From contig NZ_VMHE01000015.1 in NCBI RefSeq assembly GCF_007559425.1, forward strand, positions 1 to 55,241: a DNA stretch of 55,241 nt, written 5' to 3'. This DNA comes from Allobacillus salarius (GTDB lineage: Bacteria > Bacillota > Bacilli > Bacillales > Alkalibacillaceae). The position numbers were made by a program, and so were the translations under genes. Below, piece by piece: positions 1 through 8,757 of this stretch (positions within the stretch are counted from its first letter, which is position 1; each line of letters begins with the position of its first letter). Under the pieces are notes generated by a model. The model worked only from the letters and a program-made list of their open reading frames with translations, had not been told where the DNA came from and made no database searches.

Positions 1-67
1 AGGTCCGAGGTAGAAGCGTGGTGACACGTGAAGCTGACGGATACTAATCGGTCGAGGACTTAACTTA
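1..67 (+). rRNA. 23S rRNA, 3' end (partial)
   Basis: The first bases match the conserved 3' end of Bacillus 23S rRNA (tactaatcggtcgaggact followed by taac). The rest of the gene lies to the left of the window. It heads an rRNA-tRNA cluster with 5S, tRNA-fMet and tRNA-Asp. The exact 3' end is estimated from family knowledge. Confidence 0.93.
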
Positions 68-127
68 CTTGATGATGCACTGCTTCTTATCTAGTTTTGA
101 AGGTATATGCCTTTCAACAACATATTT

Positions 128-245
<118 letters not shown>

Positions 246-280
246 GATCATTGATTGAATGGTCTATATGTTAATTATAT

Positions 281-357
281 CGCGGGGTGGAGCAGTCAGG
301 CAGCTCGTCGGGCTCATAACCCGGAGGTCGCAGGTTCAAATCCTGTCCCCGCAACCA
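281..357 (+). tRNA. tRNA-fMet (CAT), initiator
   Basis: Full cloverleaf with encoded CCA. The acceptor arms are cgcggggt and ccccgca, leaving a C1:A72 mismatch, and the anticodon stem has three G:C pairs (ggg/ccc) around CAT at 315-317. Both are hallmarks of bacterial initiator tRNA. The T-arm reads ggttcaaatcc. Confidence 0.97.
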
Positions 358-479
358 ATTTACTTACCGTATCTACGTCGGATTAACTTCGAAGAAAGGT
401 AAGATATGGAGTGCCCGTAGGGTGCAACCAATTTAATCATCGCTTCTACGTCGAATTGATCTCGAAGCAAGGTGAAATA
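351..479 (+). repeat. Degenerate 56-bp direct duplication after tRNA-fMet
   Basis: Positions 351-406 and 424-479 align over 56 bp without gaps, about 44 identical by my count. Each copy begins with gcaaccaattta, the 3' end of the tRNA-fMet with its flank, and shares tctacgtcg and gaag-aaggt blocks. The 17 bp between them (407-423) could be the stub of a deleted tRNA. I infer an old tandem duplication of a tRNA unit followed by loss of one tRNA body. Confidence 0.6.
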
Positions 480-492
480 ATTAATTTTAAAT

Positions 493-569
493 GGTCCGGT
501 AGTTCAGTTGGTTAGAATGCCTGCCTGTCACGCAGGAGGTCGCGGGTTCGAGTCCCGTCCGGACCGCCA
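493..569 (+). tRNA. tRNA-Asp (GTC)
   Basis: Cloverleaf with acceptor ggtccgg paired to ccggacc, discriminator G and encoded CCA. The anticodon GTC is at 527-529 in the loop ctgtcac. The T-arm reads gggttcgagtccc. It lies 135 bp after tRNA-fMet and is the last RNA gene of the cluster. Confidence 0.97.
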
Positions 570-587
570 TTAATACATAATGTAAAG

Positions 588-612
588 CATGTGGGAAACC
601 ACATGTTTTTTT
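588..612 (+). terminator. Intrinsic terminator of the rRNA-tRNA cluster
   Basis: catgtgg and ccacatg form a 7-bp stem with a gaaa-type loop, followed directly by a run of seven T. It comes 18 bp after tRNA-Asp and before thiL, so it probably ends the stable-RNA transcript. Confidence 0.85.
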
Positions 613-742
613 GTTTAGAATGAAAATTATTTTCTATGAAAAGATATAAGACTTTTCCCATACGTATGAAAGTTATTCTACTAACGAATTTCATAAGCAC
701 ATGTTATTATTGAAAAAAGATCTCTTCATTGGTGGTGTTGTT

Positions 743-1699
743 TTGAAGGAGTTCGAGTTTATTGAAAAGATTAAACCGTCTTATTACAGAAACTCATCGG
801 TTATTAAAGGGATCGGTGATGACGCAGCTGTTGTAAAGCCGCCAAATGGATATGAGCTTGTCATCGCCTCTGATACAATGGTGGAGAATGTTCATTTCTC
901 TTTTGAATATATGCAGTTAAGGGATATTGGCTTCCGTGTGTTAGCGGCAAATTTAAGTGACTTGGCAGCAATGGGAGCAACGCCGCTCTATTACGCTGTA
1001 AATATAGCTGTACCGTCAACTTATTCTGATGAACAGTTAATCGATTTATATCTTGGTATGGACGAACTAGCCAAAAAATATAAAGTCGATTTAATTGGTG
1101 GAGATACAGTTTCAGCAAATGAACTGGTCATTACGATAAGTGTATTTGGAAAAGTGTTGCCGAATAAAAAACGATTAAGAAGTTACGCGATAACAAACGA
1201 TATTGTATTTGTTACGGGTAATTTAGGTGAAGCTGCTTATGGTTATGACCTATTAAAATCGGATGTTCTATTGGAAAATCATTTTACCGACCGACATAAG
1301 CGACCAACTCCGCGCATTGATTTCACGGAACTAACAGATTCAATTTCTCGCATGTCATTGAATGATGTTAGTGATGGACTAGCAAGCGAGCTGAATGAAA
1401 TCGCTGAAGCTTCAAATGCTGTAATTGAAATCAATTGGGATGACTTACCGGTCCATTCTAAAATGGCATCTATAGATACTGAGCAATTAAAAAAGTATGT
1501 TTTATCAAGTGGAGAAGATTTCGAGTTGGTCGGCACGTGTTCACCGAAAGAATGGGATTTAATCAAAGAAAAGACAAGCAATAAGTTACAGGTGACACCG
1601 ATTGGCAAAGTTACTGAGGAATCAAACACACCAGAAGTATTTTTAACGATAAAAAATTCGAGAACAATTTTGCATAAAAGTGGTTATTCACATGGCTAG
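743..1699 (+). CDS. thiL: Thiamine-monophosphate kinase ThiL
   Basis: ThiL phosphorylates thiamine monophosphate to the active cofactor thiamine diphosphate with ATP in the cytoplasm. The protein has the PurM-like nucleotide and metal motifs: GIGDDAAV near residue 24, VDLIGGDT near residue 116, and LNDVSDGLASELNEIAEAS in the second half, which closely tracks B. subtilis ThiL. I chose the TTG start at 743: it has a GGTGGTG ribosome site six bases upstream and begins at LKEFEFIEKI, where the family begins. An in-frame ATG at 701 would add 14 residues with no good ribosome site. It leads the cluster with tsaE, tsaB, rimI and tsaD, 15 bp before tsaE. Confidence 0.93.
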   Translation: MKEFEFIEKIKPSYYRNSSVIKGIGDDAAVVKPPNGYELVIASDTMVENVHFSFEYMQLRDIGFRVLAANLSDLAAMGATPLYYAVNIAVPSTYSDEQLIDLYLGMDELAKKYKVDLIGGDTVSANELVITISVFGKVLPNKKRLRSYAITNDIVFVTGNLGEAAYGYDLLKSDVLLENHFTDRHKRPTPRIDFTELTDSISRMSLNDVSDGLASELNEIAEASNAVIEINWDDLPVHSKMASIDTEQLKKYVLSSGEDFELVGTCSPKEWDLIKEKTSNKLQVTPIGKVTEESNTPEVFLTIKNSRTILHKSGYSHG

Positions 1700-1714
1700 A
1701 AGATAGGTGATTGT

Positions 1715-2164
1715 ATGAAAGAGTTTTTTACAAATAATGATGAAGAAACGATGGAATTTGCAGAAAAATTAGGTGAGCTTTTACAACCGAATCAAGTAGT
1801 CACGTTAGATGGTGATCTAGGTGCGGGAAAAACTACTTTTACAAAAGGGCTAGCAAAAGGGTTAGGCGTTGAACGAACGGTCAATAGTCCAACCTATACG
1901 ATTGTAAAAGAATATCGTGGCCGGATGCCTCTCTATCACATGGATGTATATCGTCTGGAAGATAGTGAAGAGGATATTGGTTTTGATGAATATTTCTCAG
2001 GTGAGGGCATTACTGTCATCGAATGGTCTGATTATATTCGGACCTATCTGCCTGAAAGATACTTAAAGATTCAAATGAAGAAGATAAGTGCTGATGAACG
2101 TCAAATTCTTCTTCAACCAATTGGCGAAGAATATGAGAAATTAATTGAGGAGCTTCAACAATGA
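1715..2164 (+). CDS. tsaE: tRNA t6A biosynthesis ATPase TsaE
   Basis: TsaE is the ATPase partner of TsaB and TsaD in making N6-threonylcarbamoyl-adenosine at position 37 of ANN-decoding tRNAs. The Walker A motif GDLGAGKT is at about residues 33-40, followed by the family motifs SPTYTIVKEY and YHMDVYRL, and EWSDYI near residue 105. Length of 149 residues is normal. The stop overlaps the tsaB start by four bases, indicating translational coupling. The order tsaE-tsaB-rimI-tsaD matches B. subtilis ydiB-ydiC-ydiD-gcp. Confidence 0.96.
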   Translation: MKEFFTNNDEETMEFAEKLGELLQPNQVVTLDGDLGAGKTTFTKGLAKGLGVERTVNSPTYTIVKEYRGRMPLYHMDVYRLEDSEEDIGFDEYFSGEGITVIEWSDYIRTYLPERYLKIQMKKISADERQILLQPIGEEYEKLIEELQQ

Positions 2165-2859
2165 ACATATTAGCAATCGATACCTCGAACCGACCAATGA
2201 GTGTCGCATTATATCATAATGAGACTCCATTGATTGAGCATACGTTAAATAGTAAACGAAATCATTCTGTGCAACTGATGCCTGCGATTGATTATATAAT
2301 GAAGGAAGTGAACATTCAGCCGAAAGATCTTTCGAAAATTATCGTTGCAAACGGTCCAGGCTCTTATACAGGTTTACGGATTGGTGTTACTACAGCCAAA
2401 ACATTGGCTTGGACATTAAATATTCCTTTAGTTACTGTTTCTAGTCTTGAGCTTGTAGCAGCTAATCTAATCTACTCCAGTGGTCTCATTTGTTCTTTTT
2501 TCGATGCGAGAAGAGGTAACGTCTTCACTGGATTATACCGCGCTCAAGAAGGGCGTTTGACGGAAGAGCTACCTGATCAGAATATCGCGATGGAAGAATG
2601 GTTGGACCGTTTAAATGATTTTGGGGAACCAATTACAATGGTCAGTCCAACAGAGCATACATTTTCTGATATGGTTTATGAAATATTAGGAAAGCGTGCA
2701 AAATGGGTTACTGGTCACTTGAGCTTCCCACAAGCAGGTCAACTTGTTTTGCTTGGGAAAGACCGAGAACCTGTCGATATTCATACAACAAGCCCGCAAT
2801 ATCACCGGTTAGTAGAAGCTGAAGTGAAATGGTTGGAGAAAAATGCGCAAAATAAGTAA
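2161..2859 (+). CDS. tsaB: tRNA t6A biosynthesis protein TsaB
   Basis: TsaB is the catalytically inactive ASKHA-fold partner that dimerises with TsaD in the t6A complex. The N-terminus MNILAIDTSNRPMSVALY and the motif NGPGSYTGLRIGV near residue 65 are diagnostic. At 232 residues it has the usual TsaB length. Start ATG at 2161 lies in an ATGA overlap with tsaE. Its end overlaps rimI by 17 bp, so the genes form one tightly packed operon. Confidence 0.96.
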   Translation: MNILAIDTSNRPMSVALYHNETPLIEHTLNSKRNHSVQLMPAIDYIMKEVNIQPKDLSKIIVANGPGSYTGLRIGVTTAKTLAWTLNIPLVTVSSLELVAANLIYSSGLICSFFDARRGNVFTGLYRAQEGRLTEELPDQNIAMEEWLDRLNDFGEPITMVSPTEHTFSDMVYEILGKRAKWVTGHLSFPQAGQLVLLGKDREPVDIHTTSPQYHRLVEAEVKWLEKNAQNK

Positions 2860-3301
2860 GGATGTAATCGTTAGACGGATGACGTATGAAGATTTGGACC
2901 AAGTCATGGAGGTGGAGAATGCTTCGTTCACTGCGCCATGGAAAGAAGAAGACATTACTCATGATTTAATTAATAATCCGTTCTCAGATTATCTTGTTAT
3001 GGAAAAAGGGGATAAAATCATTGGATACGTTGGTACATGGACAGTTGTTGAGGCGGCTCAAATTACGAACATTGCAATCCATCCGGATGAACGAGGACAA
3101 GGCTATAGCGTGCAGTTATTTCAACGAATGCTCAAATACTTGAGGTTGAAAGGTGCAACTGAGCTTACATTGGAAGTACGAGAATCCAATCATGTGGCTC
3201 AACGATTATATGAACGGTTTGGTATGAAACCAGTAGGTGTACGAAAAAATTATTATCAAGATGATGGGGAAGATGCCATTGTCATGTGGGTGGAATTATA
3301 A
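2843..3301 (+). CDS. rimI: Ribosomal protein S18 N-acetyltransferase RimI
   Basis: GNAT-fold acetyltransferase expected to acetylate the N-terminal alanine of ribosomal protein S18. The acetyl-CoA loop HPDERGQGYSVQL is at about residues 85-97, and the C-terminal EVRESNHVAQRLYERFGM segment is typical of RimI. The gene starts inside the end of tsaB and stops one base before tsaD. RimI co-occurs with tsaB/tsaD in many Firmicutes, which supports the assignment over a generic GNAT. The third residue of the usual RxxGxG/A motif region reads RGQGYS, within family variation. Confidence 0.93.
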   Translation: MRKISKDVIVRRMTYEDLDQVMEVENASFTAPWKEEDITHDLINNPFSDYLVMEKGDKIIGYVGTWTVVEAAQITNIAIHPDERGQGYSVQLFQRMLKYLRLKGATELTLEVRESNHVAQRLYERFGMKPVGVRKNYYQDDGEDAIVMWVEL

Positions 3302-4312
3302 ATGGATCAAGAAAAGATATTAGCAATCGAAACAAGCTGTGATGAAACTGCCGCAGCAGTCGTTGAAGGCGGTACAACTTTACTTTCCAATGTCGTCGCG
3401 ACGCAAATGGACATTCACCAGAAGTTTGGTGGTGTCGTACCTGAGTTGGCTTCCCGTCACCATATTGAACAAATTACGTTAGTTATTGATCAGGCATTGA
3501 ACGAAGCGGAAGTTACGATGGAAGAGATTGATGCGATTGCGGTCACTGAAGGCCCAGGGTTAGTCGGTGCATTGTTGATCGGTGTGAATGCAGCAAAAAC
3601 GTTGGCATTCGCTCATCAGAAACCGTTAATTGGTGTGCATCATATTGCCGGTCATATTTATGCCAATCGGTTGGAACAGGAATTTCAATTTCCGCTGTTA
3701 AGCTTAGTCGTTTCCGGCGGACATACAGAGTTAATCTTAATGAAAGAGCATGGCGACTACGAAATTATTGGTGAAACAAGAGATGATGCTGCAGGCGAAG
3801 CATATGATAAAGTCGCAAAAGCATTAGACTTACCTTATCCAGGTGGACCAGTCATCGATCAACTGGCTCACGAAGGAGAAGAAACATATGATTTCCCGCG
3901 ATCGTGGTTGGAAAAAGGCTCATTTGATTTTAGCTTCAGTGGATTGAAAACGGCTGTTGTAAATCAAATCCATCAGTTAAAGCAAAAAAACGAACCTATA
4001 TCTAAAGCTAATATCGCAGCATCTTTCCAAGCCAGTGTCGTTGATGTGTTAGTTGAAAAAACGTATCAGGCGGCCCAACAATACGGTGTGAAGCAATTAA
4101 TCGTTGCCGGTGGGGTTTCTGCGAATCGTGCACTACGAAGATCAATTCAAGAAAGATTTGAAGGGACAAACATTGCGGTGTCCATTCCTCCGCTTTATTT
4201 ATGTACGGATAATGCAGCGATGATCGGAGCAGCCGCATCCATTCAATATCGTAACAATCAATATGCCAGTCTGAATTTAAATGCACAACCTGGGTTAATG
4301 ATAGAAAGGTAA
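3302..4312 (+). CDS. tsaD: tRNA threonylcarbamoyltransferase TsaD
   Basis: TsaD transfers the threonylcarbamoyl group from TC-AMP to A37 of tRNA. The N-terminus [16 protein letters not shown] is characteristic. The metal-binding HxxxH pair is H114 and H118 ([10 protein letters not shown]), followed by VSGGHTELI and, near the C-terminus, [12 protein letters not shown] and CTDNAAMIG. Length of 336 residues is normal. It is the last gene of the thiL-tsaD operon. A terminator containing a DnaA box follows immediately, and the convergent neighbour is ydiF. Confidence 0.97.
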   Translation: MDQEKILAIETSCDETAAAVVEGGTTLLSNVVATQMDIHQKFGGVVPELASRHHIEQITLVIDQALNEAEVTMEEIDAIAVTEGPGLVGALLIGVNAAKTLAFAHQKPLIGVHHIAGHIYANRLEQEFQFPLLSLVVSGGHTELILMKEHGDYEIIGETRDDAAGEAYDKVAKALDLPYPGGPVIDQLAHEGEETYDFPRSWLEKGSFDFSFSGLKTAVVNQIHQLKQKNEPISKANIAASFQASVVDVLVEKTYQAAQQYGVKQLIVAGGVSANRALRRSIQERFEGTNIAVSIPPLYLCTDNAAMIGAAASIQYRNNQYASLNLNAQPGLMIER

Positions 4313-4318
4313 AACATG

Positions 4319-4491
4319 TTATCCACAGTGACAAGAAGTTGCTGTGGGTATTTTTTTATGTAGATTGCCATGACGCTGTTGATAATGTGAATAAATATGT
4401 GGATAATTTTATATGTAACTGTGGATAATGTGTATAAGTATGTGGATTGCTGTTAAATCAAGGGGGGATATGTGGATATGTTCATGGATAA
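4319..4491. promoter_or_regulatory. DnaA-box cluster in the tsaD-ydiF gap
   Basis: The DnaA consensus TTATCCACA occurs perfectly at 4319-4327. Its reverse form TGTGGATAA occurs perfectly at 4398-4406 and 4420-4428. One-mismatch forms are TGTTGATAA (4377-4385), TGTGTATAA (4429-4437) and TGTGGATAT (4471-4479). Weaker ones are TGTGGATTG (4441-4449) and CATGGATAA (4483-4491). Most point the same way, and 4377, 4398, 4420 and 4441 are spaced 21, 22 and 21 bp. As I recall, B. subtilis has a DnaA-box cluster in the same gcp-ydiF gap that affects replication initiation. Confidence 0.85.
4321..4357 (+). terminator. Intrinsic terminator of the thiL-tsaD operon
   Basis: ccacag (4323-4328) pairs with ctgtgg (4342-4347), followed by ta and seven T. 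It begins nine bases after the tsaD stop. Its left arm is part of a perfect DnaA box (4319-4327), so one sequence may serve both roles. Confidence 0.75.
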
Positions 4492-4577
4492 AAGAATATG
4501 AAAAAACGATTATATTTCTAGTTAACTTTCCTATTAAAGTATAGATCAATAATATTGAATACAATCACCATATAAAT

Positions 4578-4604
4578 AACCCGAACTAAATTTTAGTTCG
4601 GGTT
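4578..4604 (-). terminator. Terminator of ydiF
   Basis: aacccgaactaaa (4578-4590) and tttagttcgggtt (4592-4604) form a perfect 13-bp stem, 20 bp beyond the ydiF stop. The following tract on the minus strand (atttatatgg after the stem) is only moderately T-rich. Confidence 0.7.
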
Positions 4605-4623
4605 TAATGTGGAATAAAGCTGT

Positions 4624-6564
4624 TTATTCATTCATTTCATCCATCTGAAGTTGCAACTGCTCCCACTCTTCCATATGTTTTTCAAGTAGAAGTTGATGAT
4701 GCTGCAAGTCGTCTTGAATGGATTGTAGTCTTGAATAATCACCAGCAATTTCAGGATCGCTCATCGTTTCTTCTAACTGTTCGATTTTCGTTTCTGTATT
4801 ACTGATTTCTTCCACAATAGCTTCAAGTTTCCGTTGCACTTTACGATATTCACGTTTGAATTGTTTTTCCGCCTGAAAGTCTTGTTTATCTGGTTGCTCA
4901 CTTTCGAGTTCGTTTTCCGCTCTTGCCAATTCTTCTAATTCAGCTTCTTCTTCAATTTTTTCTATATAATAATCATAGTCACCTAAAAAGATGCGCGAAC
5001 CTTCTTTGGTTAATTCCATTACTTGAGTGGCAATTCGGTTAATGAAATAACGGTCGTGCGATACAAAAAGGATGGTTCCTGGAAAATCAGCCAATGCTGC
5101 TTCAAGAACTTCCTTACTGTCTAAGTCTAAGTGGTTTGTCGGTTCGTCCATTACAAGTACGTTTGCTTGTTGTAGCATGAGCTTCGATAAGAGCAGCCGA
5201 GCTTTCTCGCCGCCGCTCAGCATCCCGACTGTTTTTAATACATCATCACCACTGAATAAAAAGTTCCCGAGAATCGTGCGAATGTCTTTTTCATTTTTCT
5301 GCGGATAGTCATCCCATAATTCCTGAAGAACAGTTTTTTTCGGATGCAAGGATGCTTGTTCCTGATCATAATAACCAAATTGTACATTTGTGCCGACTTG
5401 GATTGTTCCGTGTACTTGTTCCAATTTCTTTAAAATCGCTTTGAGCAATGTTGATTTCCCAACCCCATTGGGTCCGACAATCGCTAAACGTTCTCCTCTG
5501 TTTACATGGAAGTTCACATTTTGGAAGACGGGTTTATCCATGTCTTCATATTGAGCCATCAAGTTTTCAACTTTCAATACATCATTTCCACTTTTGCGTT
5601 GGATGGAGAATGAAAACTTCGTCGATTTATTTTCCAATGTCGGGCGGTCCATAATCTCCATTTTCTCTAATTGCTTTCTTCTCGCTTTCGCTCGATTACT
5701 GGTAGAATCTCTAGCAATATTCCGTTGAATGAAGTCTTCTAATTGTTTCACTTCCGCTTGCTGTTTGTCGTATTGCTTTAATTCAAGCTCATAATCTTTT
5801 GCGCGTTGCGTTAAATAATAGCTATAGTTTCCATGATATTTCTTCGTTCGTTGGAAAGTCACTTCATAAACGGTGGAAATGGTTCGGTCTAGAAAATATC
5901 GGTCGTGGGAAACGATCACAATCGCACCGTCATATCCTCTTAAATAGGATTCCAACCAACTTAGTGTTCGGATATCCAAATGGTTTGTCGGCTCGTCCAA
6001 AATTAAAAGTTGTGGTTTGGACAATAACAGCTTCGCCAATGCGAGCCTCGTTTTTTGCCCACCACTTAATTCATTAACAGGTGTGGAAAAATCAAAATGG
6101 CCAAAATCTAGTCCATGCAAGACAGATTCAATCTCAGCTTCATATTGAAAGCCACCAGAAGACTGAAACAAGTTTTGTTTTCGATCATAGTCATGGAGCA
6201 GTTGTTGGTAGGTTTCTTCATCTTTCATTTCATCAGGATCAGCCATCTTTATTTCCATTGCCCGCAGATCTTTTTCCAAAGCGATTGTATCTTTAAATAG
6301 GGTGAGCATCTCATCCCATATGCTCGCGGTAGAATTAAAACCGGTATGTTGTTCCAAATAACCGATCGTCAAATCTTTTGGTTGATAGATTTCACCTTCA
6401 TAGGAAAGTTCACCAGCCATTATTTTAAGCAAGGTCGATTTCCCAGCGCCGTTACGCCCGACGATGGCAATTCGATCTTGATTATGTACTTCTAATTTAA
6501 TATCCGATAGAATAAGGTCAGCGCCAAAATATTTACTGACTTGATTTAATTGCATTAAGATCAT
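4624..6564 (-). CDS. ydiF: ABC-F family ATPase (YdiF)
   Basis: Soluble twin-ATPase ABC-F protein without membrane segments; relatives act on the ribosome as translation factors or antibiotic-protection proteins. ABC domain 1 has GRNGAGKST, LSGGQKTRLALAKLL and LLILDEPTNHLD. Domain 2 has GPNGVGKST, LSGGEKARLLLSKLM and VLVMDEPTNHLD. A charged linker lies between them and a coiled-coil tail of about 100 residues ends the protein, as in YdiF. Three ATGs cluster at the start; 6564 fits the AGAGGTGA ribosome site best and gives MILMQLNQVSKYFG, matching the family. It is divergent from rex and convergent to tsaD. Its precise role is not visible in the sequence. Confidence 0.93.
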   Translation of the reverse strand: MILMQLNQVSKYFGADLILSDIKLEVHNQDRIAIVGRNGAGKSTLLKIMAGELSYEGEIYQPKDLTIGYLEQHTGFNSTASIWDEMLTLFKDTIALEKDLRAMEIKMADPDEMKDEETYQQLLHDYDRKQNLFQSSGGFQYEAEIESVLHGLDFGHFDFSTPVNELSGGQKTRLALAKLLLSKPQLLILDEPTNHLDIRTLSWLESYLRGYDGAIVIVSHDRYFLDRTISTVYEVTFQRTKKYHGNYSYYLTQRAKDYELELKQYDKQQAEVKQLEDFIQRNIARDSTSNRAKARRKQLEKMEIMDRPTLENKSTKFSFSIQRKSGNDVLKVENLMAQYEDMDKPVFQNVNFHVNRGERLAIVGPNGVGKSTLLKAILKKLEQVHGTIQVGTNVQFGYYDQEQASLHPKKTVLQELWDDYPQKNEKDIRTILGNFLFSGDDVLKTVGMLSGGEKARLLLSKLMLQQANVLVMDEPTNHLDLDSKEVLEAALADFPGTILFVSHDRYFINRIATQVMELTKEGSRIFLGDYDYYIEKIEEEAELEELARAENELESEQPDKQDFQAEKQFKREYRKVQRKLEAIVEEISNTETKIEQLEETMSDPEIAGDYSRLQSIQDDLQHHQLLLEKHMEEWEQLQLQMDEMNE

Positions 6565-6651
6565 CATTTCACCTCTAACTAGTTCTCCTCCATTTTAGCA
6601 TTGTTATGGAGAATACGTTAGTGGTTGAATTGGTTAAAAGGAGTCTGAGTA

Positions 6652-7281
6652 ATGAAAGATGACCGCATCCCACGAGCAACGGTGAAGCGGCTGCCGCTTT
6701 ACTATCGACATTTAAATATTCTTTCAGATCAAGGGAAAAGTCGAATTTCCTCGAAGGAACTAAGTGAAATTGTCAAAATAGATTCAGCAACGATCCGAAA
6801 AGACTTCTCGTATTTCGGTGAGTTAGGCAGAAAAGGTTATGGGTATGATATCCAAAAATTGATTCAATTTTTCCGGAAAATTCTAGACCAAGATGAAGTG
6901 GCGAAAGTTGCACTGATCGGTGTTGGGAACTTAGGGAAAGCATTATTGAACTATAATTTCATTAAGAATGATAATATGAGAATTGATTTAGCGTTTGATA
7001 CGAATAAGCAGAAAATCGGCCATTCGATTGGAAATGTACACATTTATGCATTAGACGAGCTTGAAAAGACGTTAAAGGAGTCAGGAATTCAAGTAGCGAT
7101 ACTGACAGTACCTGCGAGTGCATCACAGCAAGTAGCTGACCGATTAGTAGATAGTGGAATCGAAGGAATTCTAAACTTCACGCCAGTCCGATTGAACGTA
7201 CCGGATACTGTACAGGTACATAGTATTGACTTAGCCGTTGAGCTACAAACATTGAATTATTTTTTAAAAAACAAATCGTAA
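6652..7281 (+). CDS. rex: Redox-sensing transcriptional repressor Rex
   Basis: Rex senses the NADH/NAD+ ratio and represses fermentation and respiration genes when NADH is low. The N-terminal winged helix (residues about 1-80) includes the motif [21 protein letters not shown], nearly invariant in Rex. The Rossmann domain has [12 protein letters not shown] near residue 89. The C-terminal helix swaps between subunits in the family. Length of 209 residues is normal. The ribosome site aaaaggag lies eight bases before ATG. B. subtilis has moaC between ydiF and rex; it is absent here. Confidence 0.97.
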   Translation: MKDDRIPRATVKRLPLYYRHLNILSDQGKSRISSKELSEIVKIDSATIRKDFSYFGELGRKGYGYDIQKLIQFFRKILDQDEVAKVALIGVGNLGKALLNYNFIKNDNMRIDLAFDTNKQKIGHSIGNVHIYALDELEKTLKESGIQVAILTVPASASQQVADRLVDSGIEGILNFTPVRLNVPDTVQVHSIDLAVELQTLNYFLKNKS

Positions 7282-7315
7282 AATTTTGTTGGAAAACGTA
7301 TTGAGGTGAACAGCA

Positions 7316-8725
7316 TTGAGCAAGGAAGCTGATACAACGAATAAATGGCTCGTCATTGTCTCCGTTTTATTCGGAACATTTACGGTCATTCTAAATAACA
7401 GTATGCTGAATCCGGTTCTTCCGGATTTTATGTATATATTTGATTCAGATGCCGTCGGAGTCAGTTGGATCTTAACGATTTTCATGCTTTCTATGGGAAT
7501 GACGATGCCACTGACCGGATTCTTAGGCGACCGATTCGGAAAAAAGAAAGTGTATATTGCCGGTTTACTCTTGTTTATGACAGGTTCGACACTCGGTGCA
7601 CTCTCCCAGACGTTAAGTATGGTCATTATTGCCCGTGCTGTACAAGGAATCGCCGGGGGTCTAATGATGCCGAACGCCATGGCATTAATTTTCCAAGCCT
7701 TTCCGAGAAATGAGCGAGGTTTTGCAGTCGGGGTTTATGGTATTTCCGTCATGATTGCACCCGCCATTGGTCCGACGATCGGTGGAGTGATTGCAGAAAA
7801 CTTCTCATGGTATTTTCTATTTCTATTCAATATTCCTTTTGGTTTACTGAGTTTGACTCTATCTACTAAATACCTAAAACCGACACCATCTGATCCATCG
7901 TTGAAATTTGATTGGATCGGTTTCTCGATGATTACTGTCGGGGTTGGTTCTATTCTCTATGTTCTTGGACAAGGCCGTGAGTTTGAGTCCGCACTTACTT
8001 GGACTAATTTATTCTTAGTCATCGTCGGTTCCATTTTAATTATTTTATTTGTTCGTTACGAGTTAAAATTAAAACAACCTTTACTGGATTTAACCGTGTT
8101 TCGAATTAAAACGTACCGATATTCAATTATGGTTACATCTGCGGCGTCCATCGGTTTGTTCTCTGGTCTTTTCTTAATTCCGTATTTAATCCAAGAAGCA
8201 TTAGGATTAGGGCTTATTGAAACCGGACTCGTTTTCTTACCAAGTGCGCTAGCGAGTGGTGTATTTATGACATTAGGTGGGAAATTACTTGATTTGAAAG
8301 GCCCGAAATTCGTCGTGCCACCAGGCTTAGTGTTAATTGCTGGTGCATCCTTATTGTTTGGATTTTTTGTTGACCTCTCAACACCTTATTGGTTAGTCGT
8401 TGTATTCTTTGCGATTCATGGATTTGGTTTAGGATTTGGTAATATGCCGGCTACCACGGCAGGCATGAATGCCATACCAGAGAGACTTGTCGCCCAAGGT
8501 TCAGCGATGAACAACCTCATCCGTCAAATTGCTTCGTCAATGGGAATTGTATTATTTTCCGTTTATTACGAAACACGCCGAGGGAGCATCATGCTTGCAA
8601 ATGAGATATCTGCTGAAGCGGCAACGATGCAAGCACTTAATGAAGCGTTTATCATAGCTGCAGTAATTGTAGCGAGCGCCATTCCGGCAGCATGCCGGAT
8701 GAAGCAGGAATATAATGAAGAATAA
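7316..8725 (+). CDS. MFS multidrug exporter, DHA2 (14-TM) type
   Basis: Membrane transporter of 469 residues, probably 14 transmembrane segments, moving small molecules or drugs out by proton antiport. Visible signatures are GDRFGKKKVYIAG (motif A, near residue 78) and APAIGPTIGG (motif C, about residues 148-157), with WILTIFMLSMGMTMPLTGFLGD typical of the EmrB/QacA/LmrB group. The TTG start at 7316 has gaggtg seven bases upstream. The substrate is not evident. In B. subtilis this slot after rex holds tatAY-tatCY, so the exporter marks a local rearrangement. A strong terminator follows directly. Confidence 0.88.
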   Translation: MSKEADTTNKWLVIVSVLFGTFTVILNNSMLNPVLPDFMYIFDSDAVGVSWILTIFMLSMGMTMPLTGFLGDRFGKKKVYIAGLLLFMTGSTLGALSQTLSMVIIARAVQGIAGGLMMPNAMALIFQAFPRNERGFAVGVYGISVMIAPAIGPTIGGVIAENFSWYFLFLFNIPFGLLSLTLSTKYLKPTPSDPSLKFDWIGFSMITVGVGSILYVLGQGREFESALTWTNLFLVIVGSILIILFVRYELKLKQPLLDLTVFRIKTYRYSIMVTSAASIGLFSGLFLIPYLIQEALGLGLIETGLVFLPSALASGVFMTLGGKLLDLKGPKFVVPPGLVLIAGASLLFGFFVDLSTPYWLVVVFFAIHGFGLGFGNMPATTAGMNAIPERLVAQGSAMNNLIRQIASSMGIVLFSVYYETRRGSIMLANEISAEAATMQALNEAFIIAAVIVASAIPAACRMKQEYNEE

Positions 8726-8727
8726 GG

Positions 8728-8757
8728 AACCTTCTCCGATTTGGAGAAGGTTTTATT
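8728..8757 (+). terminator. Terminator of the MFS gene
   Basis: aaccttctcc and ggagaaggtt form a perfect 10-bp stem with a gattt loop, followed by ttattg. It begins three bases after the stop. Confidence 0.85.
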
